Shown: positions 46,481-55,850 of the stretch, piece after piece
Position numbering within the stretch: position 1 is the first letter of the stretch
How the letters are laid out: the number at the start of each line of letters is the position of its first letter
Assembly (NCBI GenBank): GCA_903970285.1
Contig: CAJCHN010000076.1
Location: 27,925 to 91,924 of the forward strand
DNA: 64,000 nt
Source: Rhodanobacteraceae bacterium
GTDB lineage: Bacteria; Acidobacteriota; Terriglobia; Terriglobales; Acidobacteriaceae
Direction: 5' to 3'
Program-made: the position numbers and the translations under genes
Notes under the pieces: model-generated
Database searches by the model: none
Told to the model about the DNA's origin: nothing
What the model saw: only the letters and a program-made list of their open reading frames with translations

Positions 46481-49400
46481 CTAGAAGTAAAACTTCCCAG
46501 CGAGCTGAACGGAACGGCCCGGCGATGGGTCGGCATTCGGGTCGGCAGACTGCTTGACGGACTGGATGGTCCCGAACGCACTGTTATTGATATTGCCGAC
46601 GGGGTTGGCAAAGTTGGCGTGGTTGAAGGCGTTGAAAGCCTCCAGTCGGAGCTGGACATAGCGTCTGCTGTCGGAGGTTAGGTGAATATTCTTCGCCACT
46701 TGCAGGTTGGTGTAGTCGAAACCCGGCCCATGGAAGAAGTTCCGCGGCGTGTTGCCGAACGTTCCAACGGGTTCAGGGGCAAAGTTCGATTTGGAGAACC
46801 AGGGATTTCCAGCGTCTCTGGGATTGAGCCTGGCGACGTTGAAGTTGGTCGTCTCCGGCACGTCGGGGCAGCCAAAATAGCTATACGCGTCGCACCAGCC
46901 GGAGTGCTGGCCCGATTGATAGATCCCTACCGGAAAGCCGGTCTGGAACACCGTAATTCCAGCGACCTCCCAGCCGCTTAGCGCCTCGCGTTCGATCAAA
47001 TTATTTTTCATGAAGCCGGCGACAGGAACGGTATAGACGTACGAAGCGACAAAACGATGACGCGCATCGAAGTCGGAACTCCCGTAGTTCAAACTCTGGA
47101 AACCCGGAACGAAGTTATAGACGCGATTGTCTGAGCCGGTGACGCTCTCGTACCCCGAGCCATCGTCCAGTGCGTGGGAGTAGGTGTAGGCCGTCGTGAA
47201 CTGCAGGCCGTGACGGGGAGACATGATGAGACTTGCCTGCAGCGAGTGGTAGCTCGAATCGCCTTCCGTCGTCTGATCCGCATCCGAGAGATACCACGGA
47301 GTGCCGTTGGACAGATTATACGGGTTGCCGGGAACATAGGCCTGGTCCGCCGTATACTGCGGCAGGTATTGATGGATCAAGCTGAGGAATGTACCGGGAG
47401 TCGGTACGCCGTTTTTGTACGTCACACAGGACGGATTGGCAAGGCAAGCGGCGTGCCCTGCGGCCGTGATCGGATCTCCCTCATGCCAGGAGGCGAGCCG
47501 GTGACTGACCGAACCGACGTAGCCAATCTGGGCGATCAGGTTGCGTCCGATTGCGCGCTGAATATTAAGGTTGAAGTTATAGGTATACGGAACGTTGTAG
47601 TTGGGGTCGAAGGTGGCCAGATCCTGTCCCGCGTAGTTCGGCCAATTGATTGCGGTGCCTGGAGGCGGAACAGTGTATGGGAACGGATTTGTCGTGGAGG
47701 TCTTCGCATTGCCGGTCACGTCGGCGAACGGATTGATGAAGGCGGGGCTTCCACCAGCATCGCCGGCTCCGTGGGAGACAAACACGTTCGGCGGATCTTC
47801 CAGGTTCTGCAGCGATTGCTCTTCCTGGTCGCGGCTGTAGTAAAGCCCAAATCCGGCGCGGATGGAGAACTCATGCGCACCCGGTTCGCCGATCAGCTTG
47901 GACGGCCCGGAAGAGGGAGAGTAGGCAAAGCCGATGCGCGGCGCGAAGTGATCATACTTCGTCGTAGGAGAACCTGCATTGTTGCAGCCGTGGTCGCCGG
48001 GGAACAGCAGACCTGGAGGCGCGCCGGGAAAAACAGTCGATTCCGCAGTGCTGTTCTGGAAGCAAACGATCCCTTCGCCACCATCCTGGTGGTCTTCATT
48101 GGGACGCTGAACATCCCAGCTGATGCCGTAGTTGAAGGTGAAGTCCGGCGTGACCTTCCAGTTATCTTGCGCGTAGGCAAAGAGCTCCGTCGCCACCGCG
48201 TTGATGAAGCCGTTGTTGCTTTGCTCGTAGCTATCCGGGATGCCGAGAGTGAAGTCGATCAGCGGATCGCCCGAGCTATAAAGACCGCCGCCGTTGTAGG
48301 AGTAGATTCCGTTGTTATACACATCGAAAGGATTGTGCACCCGGAATTGTTCAAACTGGGCACCCAGTTTAATGTTGTGGCTTCCACGTACCCACGTGAA
48401 GTTATCCGCATAGGTCAGGTTGGTGTCCAGGCGCGGTTGCGGACCTTCAAAGCTGAAGCCCAAATTGAAATAGGATCCTATGCCAATGTAGGGGAGACCC
48501 GAGATGGGATCCTGCGGCGTGATATTGAAGCCCTCGCTGCTCGGCGAGACAACCTGCGACGGATAGACCGCCCCAAATGGATTTCTGTAGTACGAAGCAC
48601 GAAGGTCGTTCAACAGGTTCGGAGTAAAGGTATGCGTGTAGTTCGCGCTGAACAGCTTATAGTGATTTCCTTCAGTCGAGCCGAACCCGGGAAAGCTCCC
48701 GCCGCCGAAGGTGAGGACCGATGACGATGGCGCAGATTGGAAGATGCTGGCCACCCAGATGCTGTCCTTGCTGCTTGGCGTGTAGTCGAGCTTGATAATG
48801 CCCTGGTCGTTCGCTACCGTGTTCCCGGCATTGAAGTTGTAGTAGGAGACTCCGCCGATGGTCTCATTCGCCTGCGGCACAAATTGAGTGATGAGCTTCG
48901 ATGCGAGGCTGTTCCAGGTATTGTTTGGGATGTTGATGACCGCGCCCGCAGCCGTACCAGTTTGGTTGAAACAGATCGCCCATGGCGTGCCAGCCGGACA
49001 TCCGGCTATCGCGAAAGGTATCGGATTGGTCGACAGACTATTGTTGACCATCACTGGCACGCCATTGATCATGTCGGTCGATGGCACATTGTCATTTGCA
49101 AGGCTGGCGTAATTCAGGTCTGTCGAGAAGGCTCCGCTAAACTGGCCGGGGCTGAGAGTCTGCTGGAGCGTCGTGAGCCCGGAGCGCTGACGCTGCCCCT
49201 GGTAGGCAAGAAAGAAGAAGAACTTATCCTTGAAGATTGGGCCGCCGAAGGTGCCGCCATATAGATTTTGATGGAACTCAGGGCGCGTCTGGGAGAAGTA
49301 GTTCCCGTTGTTGAGAAACGTATCCCGATAGAACTCGAAACCGCTGCCATGAAAGGCGTTGGTGCCGCTCTTCAGAATCTGATTTACAGTTGCGCCCGAA

Positions 49401-50086
49401 TCGCGGGCAAACTCCGGATTCATGGTGCTGGTGACGATATTCTCTTCCTCCAGCGCATCCGGATTGACCTGAATCCCCTCGTTCTGCAAGGCTGGATCGT
49501 TGATGTCGATCCCGTTCACCAGGTAGGAGTTCTGCGCGGTCTGGTTGCCGTTGCTCGAAAAGGTGCCAAACCGGTCAGAAGATTCGACCACGCCAGGCTC
49601 GAGCTTCTGCAGACCTGCCGGATCCCGCCCTTCGAGCGGTATCTGCTCAAGCTGGTCCGCGGTGGCTACCTGCTGAAGCTGCGTGTTGCTGGTTTCCACC
49701 TGGACGGCGGTGGCCGAAACTTCGACCGTCTGCCCCTCGGAGCCGACCTGCAGCTTGGCATCTACGTCGCGGTTGTCATTCACGTTCAGCGTTAAGCCCG
49801 AGGACGCAAATGCCTGGAAGCCGCTGGCATTCACGGTGACCGTGTAGGGTCCGCCAACCTGGAGTTGCGGGAAGATGTAGTATCCGCTCTTATCCGCGTG
49901 GGTGGTCGTCTTGATTCCGGTGCTTGTGTTCACCACGGTCACCGTGGCGTTCGGGACCAGAGCGCCGGTGCTGTCCGTAACGGTTCCGTGAATTTCGGCG
50001 TTTACAACCTGGGCGAAGGTGAGTGCCGGGAAGAACACCACCGGCGCGAGGGTGGCAGCGAAGAGAGAAATCCATCTTTGGCGCAT
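46481..50086 (-). CDS. TonB-dependent receptor with carboxypeptidase-like N-terminal domain
   Basis: An outer-membrane receptor of the Oar-like type common in acidobacteria. After a signal peptide (WISLFAATLAPVVFFPALTF) comes a carboxypeptidase-regulatory-like domain (VVNAEIHGTVTDSTGALVPN, then YYIFPQLQVGGPYTVTVNAS). A plug domain follows (TADQLEQIPLEGRDPAGLQK), and then a long beta barrel ending in SVQLAGKFYF with the expected terminal Phe. The product is about 1200 residues. The substrate is not known; homologues often serve large polymers. ATG 50086 has AAAGGA upstream; TTG at 50119 is less likely. Confidence 0.9.
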   Translation of the reverse strand: MRQRWISLFAATLAPVVFFPALTFAQVVNAEIHGTVTDSTGALVPNATVTVVNTSTGIKTTTHADKSGYYIFPQLQVGGPYTVTVNASGFQAFASSGLTLNVNDNRDVDAKLQVGSEGQTVEVSATAVQVETSNTQLQQVATADQLEQIPLEGRDPAGLQKLEPGVVESSDRFGTFSSNGNQTAQNSYLVNGIDINDPALQNEGIQVNPDALEEENIVTSTMNPEFARDSGATVNQILKSGTNAFHGSGFEFYRDTFLNNGNYFSQTRPEFHQNLYGGTFGGPIFKDKFFFFLAYQGQRQRSGLTTLQQTLSPGQFSGAFSTDLNYASLANDNVPSTDMINGVPVMVNNSLSTNPIPFAIAGCPAGTPWAICFNQTGTAAGAVINIPNNTWNSLASKLITQFVPQANETIGGVSYYNFNAGNTVANDQGIIKLDYTPSSKDSIWVASIFQSAPSSSVLTFGGGSFPGFGSTEGNHYKLFSANYTHTFTPNLLNDLRASYYRNPFGAVYPSQVVSPSSEGFNITPQDPISGLPYIGIGSYFNLGFSFEGPQPRLDTNLTYADNFTWVRGSHNIKLGAQFEQFRVHNPFDVYNNGIYSYNGGGLYSSGDPLIDFTLGIPDSYEQSNNGFINAVATELFAYAQDNWKVTPDFTFNYGISWDVQRPNEDHQDGGEGIVCFQNSTAESTVFPGAPPGLLFPGDHGCNNAGSPTTKYDHFAPRIGFAYSPSSGPSKLIGEPGAHEFSIRAGFGLYYSRDQEEQSLQNLEDPPNVFVSHGAGDAGGSPAFINPFADVTGNAKTSTTNPFPYTVPPPGTAINWPNYAGQDLATFDPNYNVPYTYNFNLNIQRAIGRNLIAQIGYVGSVSHRLASWHEGDPITAAGHAACLANPSCVTYKNGVPTPGTFLSLIHQYLPQYTADQAYVPGNPYNLSNGTPWYLSDADQTTEGDSSYHSLQASLIMSPRHGLQFTTAYTYSHALDDGSGYESVTGSDNRVYNFVPGFQSLNYGSSDFDARHRFVASYVYTVPVAGFMKNNLIEREALSGWEVAGITVFQTGFPVGIYQSGQHSGWCDAYSYFGCPDVPETTNFNVARLNPRDAGNPWFSKSNFAPEPVGTFGNTPRNFFHGPGFDYTNLQVAKNIHLTSDSRRYVQLRLEAFNAFNHANFANPVGNINNSAFGTIQSVKQSADPNADPSPGRSVQLAGKFYF

Positions 50087-50119
50087 ATGGGGGAGGTCCT
50101 TTTGCGACTGGAATTTCAA

Positions 50120-51010
50120 TTGGGAACGCTCAGCGATGTATGCCTTGGCAGCTATGTGGTTGATTTGCAGGTTGAGCGCCGGCAGGAAATTACAACTTCG
50201 AGTGACGCCGGCACAGCGACTCAGGGGCCGACTGCCGCCGCGGTGACGGAGGGCAACTTCCCCTGCAGGATTCTCCAGATGGTGACTTCCGCTTGAAGCG
50301 ACTCCGGCCCTAGGGACTACAGAACCGAGCGGGCGGGAGAGTACGAAGCGTCTGATTCATCGTTCCTGACCTCCATGTCAAAGGGAATGAGTGCACGTTC
50401 GCGTACGCTGTATTGATGGGTCCGGCTCCACCGGACGACACCCACTATGCACGGCAATACCCAAAAAGAAACTCTCGATCAAAGTGCTGTGAATATTCGC
50501 CCGGATCAACGTGAAAAAAGCTCGATTTTCATCATGTTGCGTGAGATTCAACCAACGGCAGCGGAGCCGGGGCAAGCTCCGACGGGAATCCAGAATTCTG
50601 TATGCTGGGGCCAAGAAGATGACAAAAAGCGGTAGCAAAATGATCAAGGGCGTTCAGGGTGGGCTCTCCGCGATGCCATCTTCCCGCGAGGAACGCGATG
50701 CCATCTTCCCGCGAGGAAAACGATGCCATCTTCCCGCGAGGAAAACGACACTCGCTGACCCTTGCAACGCGCCAGCATCAGGAGATTTGCAGAAGTTCAC
50801 ATCAGCCGGCATTGTTCGTGCCGGGCGATGAAACGCGACTTCATCCAGCGTGATCTCCGCACCGGCTGAAGGAGCTCGAGCAACACTCGTGGTCCGGCTC
50901 GTCATCATCTGCGAAGAGCTGGGCGGAGTTCGATTCAAGGGCCACTCGCACCACTGTTCCCATCGTAACTGCGTCCTACGCTCTAGAATCACCTTCGAGG
51001 AAGAAACCAC
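50120..51010. other. Spacer upstream of TonB receptor and DUF2076 gene
   Basis: About 890 bases without a convincing gene, between two divergently read genes. It holds the 25-base tandem hairpin repeat at 50671-50766. Open frames of 60-106 codons here have no family signature or good ribosome binding site. Promoters of both genes must lie here, but I cannot assign them. Confidence 0.5.
50671..50766. repeat. Three 25-base tandem units with hairpin potential
   Basis: The unit CGATGCCATCTTCCCGCGAG plus GAAAA repeats exactly three times at 50671, 50696 and 50721, with two changed bases in the first unit. The TTCC/GGAA arms make a small hairpin around CGCG. The last unit is followed by CGACACTCGCTGACCCTTGC, close to the tail seen at 7741-7761 and 23321-23336. 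It belongs to the dispersed repeat family. Confidence 0.75.
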
Positions 51011-51862
51011 ATGACTCCGCAAGAACAAGAGCTGCTAAAGGGCCTTACGGACCGCGTCAATCAGACCGTCCTCCAGGACAAAGACCCCGAAGCCGAGCAG
51101 TACCTCACTCAGTCGCTCAGCCGAAATCCTGACGCTATCTACATCCTCGCTCAGACCGTCCTCGTTCAGCAGTACGCGGTCGAGCAGGCCAATAAGCAGC
51201 TGGACGACCTGAAGCAGCAGCTTGAACAAGCCAGGCAGCAGGTCCAGCCGCCCGCACCGGTCAAGCACACCAGCTTCCTTGGCAGCCTGCTCGGAAATGA
51301 CGAACCGCAGCGTCCCGCGCCGCCTCCTCCGCCGCAGCCTTACAGCCAGGCGCAGTACGCGCCCGTCCCCAACTACGCTCCGCAGCCAACTTATGGGCAG
51401 CCGCAGTATGCCCAGCCGGCTTACAGCCAACCCAGCTTCGGGGGCGGCTCGGGAGGCGGCGGATTCCTGCGCGGCGCGCTGCAGACGGCGGGCGGTGTGG
51501 CCGCCGGCGCGCTCGCGTTCGAGGGCATCGAGTCGCTCATGCACGGCTTCGGCGAGCATGCCGGGTACGGCTCCGGCGCGGGCTTCGGAGGCATGGGCGG
51601 AGGCCCGCGCGAGGAGGTCATCAATAACTACTACGGGGATGACGATCGCGACCGCGGCGGCATCTCGCGAGACATCGAGGACCGCCGCGACGACAACCGG
51701 GGCGACCGAGATGATCGCAATGATCGCGCCAACTTCGCCGACACCGGCAGCTCGGACGACCTCGACTCAACCGGAGATACCGCAGACGACTACGGCGACG
51801 ACTCCTCTTCCGACGACTCCGACAGTGTGGATGACTTCGGCTCCAGCGACGACAGTAATTAG
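51011..51862 (+). CDS. DUF2076-domain protein
   Basis: The N-terminal 80 residues match DUF2076: MTPQEQELLKGLTDRVNQTV, then DPEAEQYLTQSLSRNPDAIY and ILAQTVLVQQYAVEQAN. A Pro/Gln/Tyr-rich linker, a Gly-rich hydrophobic segment (GGVAAGALAFEGIESLMHGF) and a very acidic Asp/Ser tail follow. The family is periplasmic or envelope-associated in some bacteria, but its function is unknown. A GAGGAAG stretch precedes the ATG at 51011. The product is 283 residues. Confidence 0.85.
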   Translation: MTPQEQELLKGLTDRVNQTVLQDKDPEAEQYLTQSLSRNPDAIYILAQTVLVQQYAVEQANKQLDDLKQQLEQARQQVQPPAPVKHTSFLGSLLGNDEPQRPAPPPPPQPYSQAQYAPVPNYAPQPTYGQPQYAQPAYSQPSFGGGSGGGGFLRGALQTAGGVAAGALAFEGIESLMHGFGEHAGYGSGAGFGGMGGGPREEVINNYYGDDDRDRGGISRDIEDRRDDNRGDRDDRNDRANFADTGSSDDLDSTGDTADDYGDDSSSDDSDSVDDFGSSDDSN

Positions 51863-51869
51863 CCGCCGC

Positions 51870-52469
51870 TCATCCTGATGCGGATGCCTGCCTCCGCATC
51901 CGCTGATCCTTCCAGACCCGGTACATTGCCCAGGCGGCCATGGTGCAGTTATCCATCACCCGGCCATCCAGCAGCATCTCTTCGAACTCCGCCACGCTCA
52001 CCCGGCGCACCACCAGGTCATGCTCCTCGGGCTCAGGATTGCTCTTGCCGTGGTGCAACTCCTCGGCCAGGAAGACGTGATGCATCTGCCGCATGGCGCC
52101 GTACGCAATCCAGTTCGAGCCCAGCCTGGTCCAGCGATCGGCGGACAGGCCCGTCTCTTCGCGCAACTCGCCCGCCGCAAGCTCTTCCGGAACCACGTCG
52201 GCCCGCTCCCACCCACCCTGGGGAAACTCGGCGTAAGTTCCCTGCACGGTGTAGCGGAACTGCTCGATCAAGTACAGAAACTCGCCCGCGCCAATCCGTT
52301 CGAGCGGGATCACGATGCAGGCGGGATCCTTATCCATCACCCCGTAGATGCCGCGCTGCCCGTTCGAGCGCTCGATCACGTCCTCGCGCACGCTCGTCCA
52401 GCGATTGCGGTAGACCTCGCGCGAGCTGATCGTCCTAATCGACACCCACTCCCCCACAGCCCTTGCCAT
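51870..52469 (-). CDS. NUDIX hydrolase (ADP-ribose pyrophosphatase type)
   Basis: The NUDIX box is visible as GGWERADVVPEELAAGELRE followed by ETGL; the first Arg of the REUxEExGU core is Gly here. The flanking segments FLYLIEQFRYTVQGTYAEFP and IAYGAMRQMHHVFLAEEL fit the ADP-ribose or nucleoside-diphosphate-sugar group. The start is set at ATG 52469 (MARAVGEWVSIRTISSREVY), giving 199 residues and avoiding overlap with the upstream gene; the frame opens at 52556. It is convergent with the DUF2076 gene, 7 bases apart. Confidence 0.85.
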   Translation of the reverse strand: MARAVGEWVSIRTISSREVYRNRWTSVREDVIERSNGQRGIYGVMDKDPACIVIPLERIGAGEFLYLIEQFRYTVQGTYAEFPQGGWERADVVPEELAAGELREETGLSADRWTRLGSNWIAYGAMRQMHHVFLAEELHHGKSNPEPEEHDLVVRRVSVAEFEEMLLDGRVMDNCTMAAWAMYRVWKDQRMRRQASASG

Positions 52470-52536
52470 TCCGGCGAAGCGTTCAAGACCGCACAAGGTG
52501 CCCGCGACCCGGGACGAGGGCGTCTTGCTGTTGTTC

Positions 52537-54363
52537 TTACGGAATTGGCGTCTCAAACTCCAGCCGGCTGCCCCCGAAGATCTTCAGCGTTTCCTTCTGG
52601 TAAGCGCTCCGCGGAGCCGTCATGATGTTAGGAACGAAGGTCTGCGGGTTCCGGTCGTACAGCGGAAACCAGCTCGATTGCACCGTCACCATCATGCGAT
52701 GCCCTTTCAGGAAGGTGTGGTCCGCCCCGTGTAGCGACCACTTGTACTCTTCCACCTTATCCGCCGTAATTGGCTGCGGCGTCGCGAAGCTCTCGCGATA
52801 GCGCCCGCGAAAGATTTCATCCACAATCATCAACTGCTGCCCATCCGGAGCCACATCGATCAGCTTTACGATCCAATCCGCGTCGGTGCCGGTGGTTGAA
52901 GCGAACAAGTCCGCCTTTATGTCCCCCGTCACCGTGACCTCCCTATCCAGCACCGGCCCTTCAAACTTTGCGATGTCCTTGCGTCCGTCAAGAAACCGCT
53001 GATCCTCCACCAGCCATGTCCGCCACTTTGAACCATCTCCGTAGGTGGACTGAATGGGGCGACGACGATACGGCACCGGATCCGCGGGGTCTGCGACATA
53101 GCTGGCTATCTCAGGCTTTGCCACTTGGACGATTGTCTGGCCGGGCTCCAAAGCGGAGTAGGTCAGCTGGCCATCTTTCCCAAGGTAAGTCTCGGCCTTC
53201 GTGAACCCACTTACCGGCGGCCACTCCGCATACCGCTCCCACTGATTCACTCCCGTCCGGAAGCTCGCCACGCCCTTGAGGTCGAACCCCGGCCTGCCCT
53301 TCAGGTAGTGCTCGAAGAACGTCGCCTCGAACTGAGTGCGATACTCTTCCCCGGTCGGCTGACCAAACTCCACCTTGCCGAAGTCCCCGCCCAGGCTCGA
53401 TCCCGTTCCGCGCGCCCAGCCGCCGTGGTTCCACGGTCCCAGCACCATGAAGACGCCCCCCGGATCGCCCGCCTTGTGCAGCGCCTCGTACTCCGCCTGG
53501 GTGCCCCACATATCTTCCTGATCCCACCACCCGCCCACTTCGAGCGTCGGGACGCTCACATGGTCCAGATCGTGTTCGACGGCCATCGCCTGCCAAAATT
53601 TCGTGTAGGCAGGCTGGGTCAGGAAAATTTTCGCGGTCGGCAGGTTCTCCATTCCAGCCACCTTGGCCGCGCCGGCAAAATTCACGTTGCGCAGGAAAAA
53701 GCTGTATGTATCCTCGCTCGATTGCGCCCGTACGTCGGTCTTCTGCCCTTCGAGCTGCTGCACATAGTCGAAACCATATGTCTCGCGAAAAGCTCCGTTA
53801 TGGAAGAAGTCGTCACCCATCCACACGTCCGTCATCGGAGCCTGCGGCGAAATTGCCTTCACCGCCGGATGCGCGTCCACACCCGCCATCATGGCCAGAA
53901 ACCCCGGGTACGAAATTCCGAGCACGCCCACCTTGCCACTGTTGTTTGGTACGTTTCTCAGCAGCCAGTCGATCGTGTCCCGCGTGTCCGTAGTCTCGTC
54001 CACATCGGTCTTCGTGGTGTGCTCGACCACTGGGCGATTCATAACAAATTGCCCTTCGGACAGGTAGCGCCCGCGAATGTCCTGATACACGAAGATGTAT
54101 CCGCTCTTCGCCAGCTCGGGCTTAAAGTCGTTCACCGCTTTGGCGTCGTAGCGCGACACGCCATAGGGCGTCCGCTCCACCAGGAATGGCAGCGGGTCGC
54201 CGCTCTCAGACCCCTTCGGCCGTAGAATCACGGCGTGCAGCTTCACCCCGTCGCGCACCGGGATCATGGCCTCCGAGCGAACATACTCGACGCCTTGTCC
54301 GCAAGCGGTCAACGCGCAGCCGCACACCCATCCCAGCATGAACACGCGCAACGATGCAGCCAT
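52537..54363 (-). CDS. Lipoprotein S15-family hydrolase (CocE / X-Pro dipeptidyl-peptidase type)
   Basis: The product is an alpha/beta hydrolase of the CocE/NonD, S15 family. The nucleophile is in KVGVLGISYPGFLAMMAG at about residue 150, after GYIFVYQDIRGRYLSEGQFV. The C-terminal jelly-roll domain (VTVTGDIKADLFASTTGTDA, then DWIVKLIDVAPDGQQLMIVD) is typical. A signal peptide with lipobox (LTAC, residues 17-20) suggests a membrane-anchored enzyme. It may cleave acyl or prolyl bonds; the substrate is unknown. The product is 608 residues. Confidence 0.9.
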   Translation of the reverse strand: MAASLRVFMLGWVCGCALTACGQGVEYVRSEAMIPVRDGVKLHAVILRPKGSESGDPLPFLVERTPYGVSRYDAKAVNDFKPELAKSGYIFVYQDIRGRYLSEGQFVMNRPVVEHTTKTDVDETTDTRDTIDWLLRNVPNNSGKVGVLGISYPGFLAMMAGVDAHPAVKAISPQAPMTDVWMGDDFFHNGAFRETYGFDYVQQLEGQKTDVRAQSSEDTYSFFLRNVNFAGAAKVAGMENLPTAKIFLTQPAYTKFWQAMAVEHDLDHVSVPTLEVGGWWDQEDMWGTQAEYEALHKAGDPGGVFMVLGPWNHGGWARGTGSSLGGDFGKVEFGQPTGEEYRTQFEATFFEHYLKGRPGFDLKGVASFRTGVNQWERYAEWPPVSGFTKAETYLGKDGQLTYSALEPGQTIVQVAKPEIASYVADPADPVPYRRRPIQSTYGDGSKWRTWLVEDQRFLDGRKDIAKFEGPVLDREVTVTGDIKADLFASTTGTDADWIVKLIDVAPDGQQLMIVDEIFRGRYRESFATPQPITADKVEEYKWSLHGADHTFLKGHRMMVTVQSSWFPLYDRNPQTFVPNIMTAPRSAYQKETLKIFGGSRLEFETPIP

Positions 54364-54446
54364 TCCACCTCGCTCCCATACCGTTCCCCGCTCAAGATTG
54401 AGCCGATCAGCCGAACGACATATTCCTTCCGGTGCCCGATACCGGT

Positions 54447-54725
54447 CTAGCCCTGCGCGATCGGATCGGCCGGAATCGGCGTTGCATCACACTTCCAGCC
54501 TTCGCGACCGTGGGTTCCGTCGCAGAAAGGCCGCTTCGAGCTCAAGCCGCAGCGGCAAAGCGAGATCGCCGGCTTATCCGTCAAGTCCCATCCATTTCCG
54601 TTCACATCCACCAGTTCAATCGGACCTTCCACCCGAAAAGGTCCATTAGGCCGCACGGTGATCTTCACTGCGGGGGATACTGCCGGGGCGGCGGGTTCTG
54701 CTATTACTTCATCTGCCATGGTCAC
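54447..54725 (-). CDS. CDGSH iron-sulfur domain protein
   Basis: A 92-residue protein with the CDGSH [2Fe-2S] motif: SLCRCGLSSKRPFCDGTHGR gives three Cys and one His as cluster ligands. The N-terminal part PNGPFRVEGPIELVDVNG is the usual strand region. It is probably a small redox or cluster-carrier protein in the cytoplasm. The start may be the first or third codon (MTMADEV). It lies near a zinc-finger gene, but no link is established. Confidence 0.88.
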   Translation of the reverse strand: MTMADEVIAEPAAPAVSPAVKITVRPNGPFRVEGPIELVDVNGNGWDLTDKPAISLCRCGLSSKRPFCDGTHGREGWKCDATPIPADPIAQG

Positions 54726-54820
54726 TTCGCTCCTGAGACACCAGGCTCAGGATAGCAAAGCTTGCACCCGAGCCACGCTCCGGGCAGGTGCCCGTAGCAC
54801 GGACTCCCATATAAGGGCTC

Positions 54821-55075
54821 CTAAACCACAGCCTCATCCACGTAGCACCAGCGCCAGCTTTCACCCGGCTCGATGCTCCGCATCACGGGATGCCCGGAGG
54901 TGTGAAAATGCTTCGTCGCATGGCGTCCTATGCTCGAATCGCAGCATCCCACATGTCCGCATACCAGGCACTCGCGAAGATGCACCCACCGCGTGCCATC
55001 CCGTAGACACTCGACGCATCCATCTCCCGACCGCTTGACACCCGACTTAATCTCCTTCACATGCTCACAAACCAT
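54821..55075 (-). CDS. UBP-type zinc-finger protein
   Basis: An 84-residue protein that consists of a UBP-type zinc finger: CVECLRDGTRWVHLRECLVC, then GHVGCCDSSIGRHATKHFHT and SGHPVMRSIEPGESWRWCYV. The Cys and His residues fit the three-zinc fold known from ubiquitin-specific proteases. Bacterial members are widespread but their function is not known. It starts at ATG 55075. Confidence 0.85.
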   Translation of the reverse strand: MVCEHVKEIKSGVKRSGDGCVECLRDGTRWVHLRECLVCGHVGCCDSSIGRHATKHFHTSGHPVMRSIEPGESWRWCYVDEAVV

Positions 55076-55159
55076 CCGACGGCTCCTTCCCTTGCGGCTT
55101 TCGTATGGTACATCCAGACCACACGCCTCGACCTGCCCAGGGAAAGTTGCCTCGCCTTT

Positions 55160-55666
55160 TCAGCGGACTTCAGCCTGGCGACGCAAACGCTCTCGAATTC
55201 CGCCCACGAGTTCCACGACGTGGCGCAGCTTCGGTTCGAGCGACGCCGGAATCGCGGGCTCCCGTAGAGCAAGCTCACTCTGCAGCAGCAGGCCCGTCAG
55301 ACTCGATTTCAATTCACCCTCAATCTCGAGCGCAACGGCGCGCCGCGCGATGGCTTGTTCGCCGGTCCGGCGCATGCGCGCCGCCTTCACCTCACGTCCC
55401 AGACGTGCACATCCAGAGATAGCGAAGTTGATCTGCAGCGGGATGGCAAAGCCAGCCGCTTCCCAAATCCTGTCCGCCCATGCTGAATCGCTCTCCAATA
55501 GGCCTTCCTCCACCACCACGACTCCAAACTCAGACCGTTGCAGCGCCTGCAGCCCCTCCGCCCGGTTCTTTGCCACCTCCACCTTCACGTTCAGCTGCTG
55601 CTCCAGAACCTTCGCGCAGTTTTCGACACCCTGCAGCGTCGCCACCAGCAATACATCTTCCGTCAT
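55160..55666 (-). CDS. Small receiver-plus-helix protein, degenerate two-component type
   Basis: The product of about 168 residues starts MTEDVLLVATLQGVENCAKV, a receiver-like strand and helix without the acidic pair. The centre has EFGVVVVEEGLL, with Glu where the phosphorylated Asp would be. The C-terminal part EGELKSSLTGLLLQSELAL resembles a histidine-kinase dimerisation helix with the active His replaced. It may be a non-catalytic partner of the upstream NtrC-like regulator. AAAGGAG lies 6 bases before ATG 55666, which fixes the start; the upstream open frame is not coding. Confidence 0.6.
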   Translation of the reverse strand: MTEDVLLVATLQGVENCAKVLEQQLNVKVEVAKNRAEGLQALQRSEFGVVVVEEGLLESDSAWADRIWEAAGFAIPLQINFAISGCARLGREVKAARMRRTGEQAIARRAVALEIEGELKSSLTGLLLQSELALREPAIPASLEPKLRHVVELVGGIRERLRRQAEVR

Positions 55667-55850
55667 CATCCACTCCTTTCTTGCATGCAGTTCTTCCCGG
55701 TCACGAATAGGCGCGGGCACAAGCCGGGCGGCTCTCTGGCGCATTTTTCCGCGCGGAAATCTCCTCGCGATTGACCAACCCAGGTTGACTGCCCTATGCG
55801 CTCGTCTGCCCGCCGGAAGGCGCAGCCCGTCTGCGTACGGCGTTCGCCTG

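Noticed and set aside
50378..50647. Minus-strand frame with a hydrophobic start (MIILLPLFVIFLAPAYRILD)
   Set aside because: No ribosome binding site, atypical rest of the protein, and it lies in a repeat-bearing spacer.
50671..50766. CRISPR array
   Set aside because: Repeat units follow directly on each other without unique spacers, and no cas gene is in the window.
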